Shown here one piece after another: positions 48,955 through 55,605 of a DNA stretch of 55,605 bases; position 1 is the first letter of the stretch, and every line of letters starts with the position of its first letter. Below the pieces are notes generated by a model that saw nothing but the letters and a program-made list of their open reading frames with translations, did no database searches and had not been told where the DNA came from. The position numbers and the translations under genes are program-made. The stretch is taken from positions 1 through 55,605 of the forward strand of contig JACRKZ010000119.1 in the NCBI GenBank assembly GCA_016235455.1, in the 5' to 3' direction. This DNA comes from Armatimonadota bacterium (GTDB lineage Bacteria > Armatimonadota > UBA10988).

Positions 48955-51015
48955 GTGGCCTTGACGGCACAGCAAGCGGTTCGCGCCGCGAGCCGGCCTG
49001 ATCACGCCTCCGCTTCATCGCTCGATGCCGCCATCGATGCCGCCATCGGCTGGGCCATCGAGGACCAGGATCCCAAGGGGTTCTGGGTGGGCATGTTGGA
49101 GTCCAACCCGTCCATGGAGGCGGAGTGGATCCTGTGCATGCACTTCCTGGGCATCCGGGACGACCCCAAGTACCCCGGCGTGGTGCGCGCGCTGCTGGCT
49201 AAGCAGCGAGCCGACGGCTCGTGGGAGAACTACCGCCACGCGCCCAAGGGCGACATCAGCACCACCGTGGAGTGCTACGCCGCACTGCGTGCCGCCGGTC
49301 ACGATCCCAACAGCGCCGAGCTGGTGCGCGCGCGCGACTGGATCCTCTCGCACGGTGGGCTGGCCAAGGTCCGGGTCTTCACCAAAATGTGGCTCGCGCT
49401 GATCGGCGAGTGGCCGTGGGACGGCACGCCGACCCTGCCGCCCGAACTGATCCTGCTGCCCACCTGGGTGCCGTTCAACATCTACCGATTCGCCAGCTGG
49501 GCGCGCGGCACCATGGTGCCGCTGTGTATCCTGTCGGCCAAGCGACCGGTGCGGCCGTTGCCGGCCGAATCGCGGCTCGACGAGCTGTTCCCCGGCGGCC
49601 GCGACCAGATGAATTACGCGCTGCCCCGCCGCGGCAAGCGCTTCTTCTCGTGGGAAACGCTGTTCCACGGCATCGACCGGCTGGCCAACTGGGTCGGCAA
49701 GCGCTCGGTCTATCCGCAGCGGCGCGAGGCCATCCGCCTGTGCGTCGAGTGGATCATCGAGCGGCAGGAGGCCGATGGCTGCTGGGGTGGTATTCAGCCG
49801 CCTTGGGTCTACTCGCTGATGGCCCTCAACGTGGCCGGCTACAGCATCCACCATCCCGTGCTGGCCAAGGGACTCGAGGCCTTCAATGCCCCGTGGGCCT
49901 ACGAACGCGACGGCGCCACCTTCATTCAGGCCTGCATGTCGCCGGTGTGGGACACCGTGCTCATGCTGCTGGCACTGGTCGACTGCGGCCACGACTACCT
50001 CAACAGCGAGCCCGTGCGCAAGGCCCTGCGCTGGGTGCTCGACGAGCAGGTCCACGCGCCGGGTGACTGGCAGGAACTGAACCCCGGTGTCGAGCCGGGC
50101 GGCTGGGCCTTCGAGTTCGAGAACGACTGCTACCCTGACGTCGACGACACCGCCGTGGCGCTGATCGTCCTGGCTCGGCTACGGCGCTCGGTGAACGGGC
50201 ATCTGCCGCTGGCCGACGCCATCGACCGCGCCGCCAACTGGGTGCGCGGCATGGTCTGCAAGAACGGCGCCTGGGCGGCATTCGACCGTGACAACACCGG
50301 CTACCTGGTGGCCAAGATCCCCTTCATGGACTTCGGCGAGGCGATCGACCCGCCCAGCGTCGATGTAACCGCGCATGTGCTGGAAGCCTTTGGCGCCCTC
50401 GGGCAGGACATGTCCGACCCGATGGTGGCCCGCGCGGTGGAGTACATCAAGGCCGAGCAGGAAGACGACGGCAGTTGGTTCGGCCGCTGGGGCGTCAACC
50501 ACATCTACGGCACGGGCGCGGTGCTGCCGGCGCTGGAGGCCGTGGGCGAGGACATGTCCTCGCTGTATGTGCGGCGCGCGGCCGACTGGATCGTTGAGCG
50601 CCAGAACGAGGATGGCGGCTGGGGTGAGACCTGCGCCTCGTACATGGACCTGAGCCAACGCGGCGTGGGTCCGAGCACCGCCTCACAGACCGGCTGGGCA
50701 CTGATGGCGCTGCTGGCGGTCGGCTACCACCACTACGACGAGGCCATCGGGCGCGGCTTGGCCTACCTGATGACCACCCAGCGGCCCGACGGCACCTGGG
50801 ACGAGGAAGAGTACACGGGCACCGGCTTCCCCGGCTACGGCCAGGGCCACCGCATCGACCTCTCGCAGCCCGACGCCGCGCTGCCTCAAGGCACCGAGCT
50901 GGGCCGCGGCTTCATGATCAACTACAACCTCTACCGCCACTACTTCCCGCTGATGGCCATGGGTCGCGCGCGCGAGCACCTGGGCCAGCCACGCCTGGCC
51001 GAAGCCGCCGATTAG
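48955..51015 (+). CDS. shc: squalene-hopene cyclase
   Basis: This 686-residue terpene cyclase converts squalene to hopene/hopanol at the membrane, the first step of hopanoid synthesis. The protonating DVDD motif is at 395-398. QW repeats recur (QEADGCWGG, QEDDGSWFGRWG, QNEDGGWGE, QRPDGTWDE), and the non-polar SWARGTMVPLCIL entrance segment is present. Length matches bacterial SHC. The start is GTG 48955, 6 bases after AAGGAG. It stands alone: no hpn genes flank it, and its stop overlaps the convergent beta-propeller gene's stop by four bases. Confidence 0.98.
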   Translation: MALTAQQAVRAASRPDHASASSLDAAIDAAIGWAIEDQDPKGFWVGMLESNPSMEAEWILCMHFLGIRDDPKYPGVVRALLAKQRADGSWENYRHAPKGDISTTVECYAALRAAGHDPNSAELVRARDWILSHGGLAKVRVFTKMWLALIGEWPWDGTPTLPPELILLPTWVPFNIYRFASWARGTMVPLCILSAKRPVRPLPAESRLDELFPGGRDQMNYALPRRGKRFFSWETLFHGIDRLANWVGKRSVYPQRREAIRLCVEWIIERQEADGCWGGIQPPWVYSLMALNVAGYSIHHPVLAKGLEAFNAPWAYERDGATFIQACMSPVWDTVLMLLALVDCGHDYLNSEPVRKALRWVLDEQVHAPGDWQELNPGVEPGGWAFEFENDCYPDVDDTAVALIVLARLRRSVNGHLPLADAIDRAANWVRGMVCKNGAWAAFDRDNTGYLVAKIPFMDFGEAIDPPSVDVTAHVLEAFGALGQDMSDPMVARAVEYIKAEQEDDGSWFGRWGVNHIYGTGAVLPALEAVGEDMSSLYVRRAADWIVERQNEDGGWGETCASYMDLSQRGVGPSTASQTGWALMALLAVGYHHYDEAIGRGLAYLMTTQRPDGTWDEEEYTGTGFPGYGQGHRIDLSQPDAALPQGTELGRGFMINYNLYRHYFPLMAMGRAREHLGQPRLAEAAD

Positions 51016-52163
51016 TCGGGGATGTAGCCGCCCACCACGAACGCCAGCCGCGCGCCGTCGGGCGTGCAGGCCACCTGGCGCGGTACGACCGGCAACCTGA
51101 GCAGGCGGTGGAACGTGTCCCAACCGGTACCCGTGAGGCCCTGCATCAGGTCGGTGGCGCAGTCGCCGGTGTCGGTGATGTGGCTGGTGGCCAGCAGCAG
51201 GTCGCGGCCCGAACTCGATGCCCAGATGAGGCGCGCCACGGGGCCGTCGCCCTCAGGCGGCTCGGGCGGCACCAGATCGCCGTCGGCGCCATAGAACGAC
51301 TGCCCCCAGGAGAAGATGCCGCACTTGGGCAGCCAGAACATCGGCGCATCACCCGCTCCGCCGTCGCGGACGGCGCGGGCCCGGACTTCCGTCTTCTGGC
51401 CATTGTTGCTCAGCTCGACCAGCGACACCGGCGGCGGCGCGTCATCGGGAGTGCGCGGCCGGCCGGGGGCGCCGCAGGTGACCATCAGCGACGGGCGCTC
51501 GGTGTGCCAGGTCAGTGACCAGGCTTCCTTGTCCAGATACCAGGTGCTCCAGCGACCCGCGGCGGCATCGTAGACCTTGACCGACTTGGAGCGTTTGGAC
51601 AGGCCTTCATACTCCATGGGCGCCCAGGCCAGCATGTCGGCGTGCGGGCTCCAGGCGCTGATCGCGCCAAGGTAGCGCGCGCCCGAGCCGTCGCGGCCAG
51701 GTCGCTCGGTGACAGCGTCGGGATAGAGCAGGTCGTCGAGCACCAGCGCCGCTTCGGTGACCACGCCCTTGGCCTCGGTCAGCCGCCAGACCCGCATCAG
51801 GCCCGCGCCGTCTCGGCGCACGGCCAGCGCCGAGGCGAAGCGGCCCGACGGCGCCACGGCCAAGCCAAGCATCATGACCGTGTCTTTGTCCTGCCAGATG
51901 GGGTTCTTGCCCGTGCCGTCGGCGCCGACGCGGTAGAGCGCGTTGTTGGACATGAGCAGTTGGCGGCCGTCGGGCAGCCAGGCGGGGATCGTCGGCCCGG
52001 CGACGCGCACCTCGTCGCCGCCGTCCAGCTTGCAGGTATAGGTGCCCGGCTCGCGTTTGGCGCCGCGATCGCCCACGGCCGCGGCCGTGGGCGCCTGTGC
52101 GCCGGCTCGGCTGAGCAGCGCGCAGACAGCTATCGCCACCGTGGACCACCTGGCTCGTATCAT
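51012..52163 (-). CDS. secreted TolB/WD40-like beta-propeller protein, uncharacterised
   Basis: This 383-residue protein opens with a signal peptide, MIRARWSTVAIAVCALLSRA. It contains repeated beta-propeller-like strands with WLPDGRQLL, VAPSGRFASALAV, WSPHADMLAWAP and TPDGARLAFVVGGY, the TolB/PD40 blade type. No catalytic motif is visible, so it may bind ligands or partners in the periplasm or outside the cell. It is divergent from the isomerase gene at 52294 and convergent with shc. No operon partner is evident. Confidence 0.75.
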   Translation of the reverse strand: MIRARWSTVAIAVCALLSRAGAQAPTAAAVGDRGAKREPGTYTCKLDGGDEVRVAGPTIPAWLPDGRQLLMSNNALYRVGADGTGKNPIWQDKDTVMMLGLAVAPSGRFASALAVRRDGAGLMRVWRLTEAKGVVTEAALVLDDLLYPDAVTERPGRDGSGARYLGAISAWSPHADMLAWAPMEYEGLSKRSKSVKVYDAAAGRWSTWYLDKEAWSLTWHTERPSLMVTCGAPGRPRTPDDAPPPVSLVELSNNGQKTEVRARAVRDGGAGDAPMFWLPKCGIFSWGQSFYGADGDLVPPEPPEGDGPVARLIWASSSGRDLLLATSHITDTGDCATDLMQGLTGTGWDTFHRLLRLPVVPRQVACTPDGARLAFVVGGYIPD

Positions 52164-52293
52164 TGTCGCACCACCATCCTGGTAGAAGGTTGGACGACAG
52201 GTTCGCCGTCGTTGTCACCGTTCTTCCTGTTGCCGTGTGATTACAGCAGGATCGGTGGTGTCCGGGGCGAATGGAGTCCAGGAGGCAGTGGCG

Positions 52294-53097
52294 ATGCGCA
52301 TCAGCTTCATGACGTTTGCCTGTCCGGCGTGGTCGCTGGACGAGGTGTTGCGAGTCGGCCGGCGGCTGGGCTACGACGGCGTGGAGCCGCGTCTGGACAG
52401 CGGCCACGCGCATGGCATTGAGGTTGGGCTGAGCCCTGATGGACGCGAGCGGGCCAAGGCCCAGTTCGCCGAGGCGGGAGTCGCCGTCTGCTGCCTGGCC
52501 ACGTCGCTCGGCTTCATCGCCACCGAGTCCGAACGGCGCACGGCGCTGCTCGAGGCGACGCGCGCGCGGCTGGAACTGGCCGCCGATCTGGGTTGCCCCG
52601 GTCTGCGTGTGTTCGCCGGTGGCGTGCCCCAGGGCGTCTCGCTGGATGAAGCGCTCGACGCGGCGGGCGACAATCTGCGCGCGGCGGGCGACATCGCAGC
52701 TGCGCTGGGTGTCGAACTCTGGTTGGAGACACACGACACGGTGAGCTGTGCCGAGCTGTGCGCGCGGGTGGTGCGCGCCGCCGACCATCCCAGTGTGTGG
52801 GTCAACTACGATGTGATGCACCCGCTGCGCTGCGGTGAGCCGCTGGACACCACGTTCGCCGCGCTCGACGGGCTGGTGCGTCATGCCCACTGGCATGATG
52901 CCATTCTGGACCCCAAGAACGTGGCCATCACCCGCTTTGGCGAGGGCGAGATGCCGCTGGGCACCATCGTCGAGTGGCTGCGCGGCCAGGGCTTCGAGGG
53001 CTATCTGAGCGGCGAGTGGTTCGAGCAGCAGCTCGGTGCCGACTCGGATGACTCGCTCGAGCACTACGCCGTGGCAACGCGGGATCTGCTGTCCTGA
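52294..53097 (+). CDS. sugar phosphate isomerase/epimerase (IolE-like TIM barrel)
   Basis: This 267-residue member of the xylose isomerase-like family opens MRISFMTFACPAWSLDEVLRVGRRLGYDGVEPR. ELWLETHDT, VNYDVMHP, VRHAHWHD and YLSGEWFE supply likely metal-binding Glu, Asp, His and Glu residues. I chose ATG 52294, 8 bases after AGGAGG; the frame extends upstream to 52237 without a better site. It is followed after 20 bases by the DUF6807 gene, then by a nucleotide-sugar epimerase. The substrate is unknown. Confidence 0.9.
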   Translation: MRISFMTFACPAWSLDEVLRVGRRLGYDGVEPRLDSGHAHGIEVGLSPDGRERAKAQFAEAGVAVCCLATSLGFIATESERRTALLEATRARLELAADLGCPGLRVFAGGVPQGVSLDEALDAAGDNLRAAGDIAAALGVELWLETHDTVSCAELCARVVRAADHPSVWVNYDVMHPLRCGEPLDTTFAALDGLVRHAHWHDAILDPKNVAITRFGEGEMPLGTIVEWLRGQGFEGYLSGEWFEQQLGADSDDSLEHYAVATRDLLS

Positions 53098-53117
53098 GAT
53101 AGGTTGAGGCAAGAGCT

Positions 53118-54251
53118 ATGGATATCAAGGTGACCGTGCAAGCGGGCATGAGGGCGCGCGCGCTGTGCCCGGTGGCGGTGGTGCTGACCGGCGAGGGCGT
53201 CAGCGCCCTGACCGCCGAGGGCAAGCCCGTGCCGTGCCAGAGCCGGCCCGCGGGCGCGGGCAAGTGCGAGCTGCGCTTCCTGGTCAACGACCTGGCCGCC
53301 GGCGCCAAGCGCGAATACGTGGCGACCATCGGCAAGCCCGTGGCGACCGACGGGCTCGCCCTGAAGGACACCGGTGCGGCCATCGAGGTGTCCGACGGCG
53401 CCGACCTGCTCACCGCCTACCACTACCTCGACCCGAAGGCCGCGCGGCCCTACTGGTTCCCGGTGCTCGACCCGCGCGGCAAGCGCGTGACACGGGCCTT
53501 CCCGATGGAGAACGTGCCCGGCGAGAACCAGGACCACAAGCACCACCGCAGTCTGTGGGTGGCCTATGGCGACCTCAACGGCTCGGACAACTGGAGCGAG
53601 GAAGAGAACTGCGCCACCCAGGCTCACCAGGGCTGGAACGAGCTGACCTCGGGCCCGGTGGCCGTGGTGCTGGACCAGAACGTGGTGTGGCGCAAGCATC
53701 TGGGCGAGCCGGTGCTCAACGAACGGCGCGTGTGGCGCTTCTACCGTCTGCCGCGCGCCGCGGGCAGCCTGTTCGACCTCGAAGTCGACCTGACCCCGGC
53801 CAAGGACGTGCCGGAAGTGGTCTTCGGCGACACCAAGGAGGGCGGGCTGTGCAGCGTGCGCGTGGCCACCTCGATGGACGCGCCCAAGGGCCGCATCCGC
53901 AACAGCGCCGGCGGCATCGACGAAGGCGAGTGCTGGGGCAAGCGCGCCCACTGGTGCGACTACTCCGGCCCCGTGGCGGGCGAGTGGTCGGGCATCACCA
54001 TCTTCGACCATCCGGCCAGCTTCCGCCACCCCACCTGGTGGCATGTGCGCAACTACGGCCTGATGACGGCCAACTGCTTCGGCCTGTCGTACTTCACCGA
54101 CAAGAAGGAGAATGGCACACACCGGCTGGCCGCCGGTGAGACGCTGCGCTTCCGCTACCGGGTGATGATCCACGCGGGCGACTGCGACCAGGCGCAGACG
54201 GACACCAAGTACCAGGACTATGCCAACCCGCCGGTCATCAAGGTCGGCTGA
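53118..54251 (+). CDS. DUF6807/PmoA family protein
   Basis: This 377-residue cytoplasmic protein has the signature DHKHHRSLWVAYGDLNGSDNW and the C-terminal WWHVRNYGLMTANCFGLSYF of the DUF6807 family, which is often annotated PmoA although unrelated to methane monooxygenase in known function. The family is common beside sugar isomerases and oxidoreductases in Armatimonadota and PVC genomes. It has a two-beta-sheet, jelly-roll-like look. No signal peptide is seen. It sits between an IolE-like isomerase and a nucleotide-sugar epimerase, so a carbohydrate role is inferred. Confidence 0.88.
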   Translation: MDIKVTVQAGMRARALCPVAVVLTGEGVSALTAEGKPVPCQSRPAGAGKCELRFLVNDLAAGAKREYVATIGKPVATDGLALKDTGAAIEVSDGADLLTAYHYLDPKAARPYWFPVLDPRGKRVTRAFPMENVPGENQDHKHHRSLWVAYGDLNGSDNWSEEENCATQAHQGWNELTSGPVAVVLDQNVVWRKHLGEPVLNERRVWRFYRLPRAAGSLFDLEVDLTPAKDVPEVVFGDTKEGGLCSVRVATSMDAPKGRIRNSAGGIDEGECWGKRAHWCDYSGPVAGEWSGITIFDHPASFRHPTWWHVRNYGLMTANCFGLSYFTDKKENGTHRLAAGETLRFRYRVMIHAGDCDQAQTDTKYQDYANPPVIKVG

Positions 54252-54267
54252 GCCCAAGGAGATAGAG

Positions 54268-55209
54268 ATGCGTTGTGTCGTTACCGGCGGTGCCGGATTC
54301 CTGGGCTCTCACCTGTGCGAGCGGCTTCTGGCCGAAGGTCATGATGTGGTGGCCATCGACAACCTGATCACCGGTGCGGTGGACAACATCGCGCACATCC
54401 GTGACCCGCGGTTCTCGTTCATCCACTACGACGTGACCAAGTTCCTCTACCTGGCCGGGCCGGTGGACATCGTCTTCCACCTGGCCAGCCCGGCCAGCCC
54501 GGTGGACTACCTCGAGTTCCCCATCCAGACGCTCAAGGTCGGCTCGTTGGGTACGCACAACGCGCTCGGTCTGGCCAAGGAGAAGGGCGCCAAGGTGCTG
54601 TTCGCCTCGACCAGCGAAGTCTATGGCGATCCGGCCATCAACCCACAACCGGAAACCTATCACGGCAACGTGAGCACCACGGGCATGCGCAGTTGCTACG
54701 ACGAGGCCAAGCGCTTCGGTGAGGCCATGGTCATGGCCTATCACCGGCAGCACGGCATCGACACGCGCATCATCCGCATCTTCAACACGTATGGCCCGCG
54801 CATGAGGCTGAACGACGGTCGGGTCGTGCCCAACTTCATCTGTCAGGCCCTGGCCGGTGAGCCGCTGACGGTCTATGGCAACGGCGGGCAGACGCGGTCG
54901 TTCACCTTCGTCGACGACACCATCGAAGGCATGTGGCGCCTGGCGGTATCCAACGAGGTGATGCCGGTGAACATCGGCAACCCCCAAGAGCGCACCATTC
55001 TCGACTTCGCCAAGGAGATCATCGCGCTGACCGACAGCGGATCGTCGATCGAGTACCGGCCGCTGCCGACCGACAACGACCCGCAGCAGCGCCGGCCGGA
55101 CATCACGCGAGCCCGCGAACTGCTGGGCTGGGAGCCGCAAGTACCGTTCGAGGTAGGAATGCCGCGGACCGTGGCGAACTTCCGCAGCCGCCTGGGCCTG
55201 CAGACCTAA
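54268..55209 (+). CDS. NAD-dependent sugar-nucleotide epimerase, UDP-glucuronate decarboxylase (UXS) type
   Basis: This 313-residue short-chain dehydrogenase has Rossmann motif GGAGFLG at 7-13, STSEVYG at 114-120 and catalytic Tyr144/Lys148 in SCYDEAKR. RIFNTYGPRM and NDGRVVPNFICQAL follow. These signatures match UDP-xylose synthase, which makes UDP-xylose from UDP-glucuronate, though dTDP-glucose 4,6-dehydratases are related. It is cytoplasmic and would feed cell-surface polysaccharide synthesis. AAGGAGAT lies 5 bases before ATG 54268, 16 bases after the DUF6807 gene. Confidence 0.92.
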   Translation: MRCVVTGGAGFLGSHLCERLLAEGHDVVAIDNLITGAVDNIAHIRDPRFSFIHYDVTKFLYLAGPVDIVFHLASPASPVDYLEFPIQTLKVGSLGTHNALGLAKEKGAKVLFASTSEVYGDPAINPQPETYHGNVSTTGMRSCYDEAKRFGEAMVMAYHRQHGIDTRIIRIFNTYGPRMRLNDGRVVPNFICQALAGEPLTVYGNGGQTRSFTFVDDTIEGMWRLAVSNEVMPVNIGNPQERTILDFAKEIIALTDSGSSIEYRPLPTDNDPQQRRPDITRARELLGWEPQVPFEVGMPRTVANFRSRLGLQT

Positions 55210-55225
55210 CGGCCGAGCCGCGACG

Positions 55226-55495
55226 ATGCGCACCAGGCGCCCGGCGTTCGTCACGCATGAGCTGCTGCCGGCCATCGCGGCGGTCATCGTGTTCGTGGCT
55301 CTCCTGCTGCCGGTGATGGCGGCGGTGCGCGATGGCCGGCTGGCGCTGTGGACAGGCGCGGCGCTGGCGGTCGCGCTCGGTCTGGCTCTCTGGCTGCCGG
55401 AATGGTTGATGGACCGTAGCGGTCGTCGACGCTTCCGCGATCAGACAGGGGCCGACGCGGACTCCGAGACGCATGATGATGCAGAGGGCCCGTGA
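55226..55495 (+). CDS. small two-helix membrane protein, uncharacterised
   Basis: This 89-residue protein has two hydrophobic helices at about 15-33 and 40-57 and an Arg-rich then acidic C-terminal tail (DADSETHDDAEG). The helices are close together, so both ends probably face the cytoplasm. I recognise no family. It starts 16 bases after the epimerase stop without a clear ribosome site, suggesting read-through expression from the operon. Confidence 0.6.
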   Translation: MRTRRPAFVTHELLPAIAAVIVFVALLLPVMAAVRDGRLALWTGAALAVALGLALWLPEWLMDRSGRRRFRDQTGADADSETHDDAEGP

Positions 55496-55549
55496 CGCGA
55501 GCAGGATGCCGTCACGGCAGGGCTAATGTCGGTTGAGGGAGGGCTGACC

Positions 55550-55605
55550 ATGAGTGCCGATGAACGACTGACCATTCTGTGGAACCAGATTGTGCGGCAG
55601 GTGAA
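55550..55605 (+). CDS. truncated gene start at the right edge, unidentified
   Basis: ATG 55550 follows GAGGGAGGGCTGACC and opens an 18-codon frame to the window edge: MSADERLTILWNQIVRQV. The ribosome site supports a real gene start. The LTILWNQIV segment is vaguely like the DnaA N-terminus, but 18 residues are too few to assign it. The 54-base gap before it shows no DnaA boxes. Confidence 0.55.
   Translation, partial: MSADERLTILWNQIVRQV

Noticed and set aside
1..55605. CRISPR arrays, tRNA or rRNA genes, phage or IS elements
   Set aside because: I saw no regularly spaced repeats, cloverleaf-type sequences, rRNA signatures, transposase or integrase motifs on either strand.

Overview
The window looks like chromosomal DNA from a high-GC, Gram-negative-type (diderm), carbohydrate-degrading bacterium. 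The diderm cell plan is inferred from a tripartite-type RND efflux pair and an RlpA-like lytic transglycosylase. Sulfatases with Tat-like leaders, secreted and cytoplasmic alpha-L-fucosidases, SASA esterases, sugar phosphate isomerases and a DUF6807/PmoA-type protein are typical of Armatimonadota and of PVC-type lineages such as Planctomycetota and Lentisphaerota. A Gram-positive-style LexA box at recA and several leaderless-looking promoters tilt me slightly toward Armatimonadota, but the phylum is an inference I cannot settle from sequence alone. I saw no phage, IS, CRISPR, tRNA or rRNA.

Layout. 1-5275 (+): the end of a polytopic membrane protein, a sulfatase, a secreted esterase, then a separately promoted RlpA-like protein. 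5313-15013 (-): a tightly packed run of eight genes with several start/stop overlaps. It encodes a secreted hydrolase, a large six-hairpin/LamG glycosidase-like protein, a UroD-family protein, a tandem rhodanese, an alpha-barrel protein, a small membrane protein, a secreted GH29 fucosidase and a VOC protein. 15133-18868 (+): a sulfatase and an atypical GH32-like enzyme. 18875-22445 (-): a double SASA esterase followed by a GH42-like TIM barrel. 22545-23681: a divergent TetR/DoxX pair. 23731-27569 (+): a membrane protein with a collagen-like insert, a DODA-type dioxygenase and a third sulfatase. 27712-32920 (+): an RND adaptor and pump.

33003-36983 is an information-processing block: two convergent, unusual sigma-70 factors separated by a 38-bp perfect palindrome, then recA-recX with a consensus promoter and a LexA-like box. 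After a large secreted TIM-barrel protein (37023-39332, -) and a Uma2 nuclease-like gene (39442-40164, +) comes the most distinctive locus, 39987-48732. Its minus arm encodes a sugar-binding protein fused to a MalF-type permease, a MalG-type permease with a roughly 400-residue extracytoplasmic insertion, and a cytoplasmic GH29 fucosidase. The divergent plus arm encodes an IolE-like isomerase, a DeoC-type aldolase and a second IolE-like isomerase. A 7-bp inverted repeat lies between the arms. My working model is import of a fucosylated or related sugar, intracellular cleavage, and isomerase/aldolase catabolism. 48955-55605 carries squalene-hopene cyclase, a beta-propeller protein, a third IolE-like isomerase, a DUF6807 protein, a UDP-glucuronate decarboxylase-type epimerase, a small membrane protein and a truncated gene at the right edge.

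Most start codons were chosen by GGAG-type ribosome binding sites, ATGA/GTGA overlaps or signal-peptide position. Promoters and operators were found by eye and are predictions.
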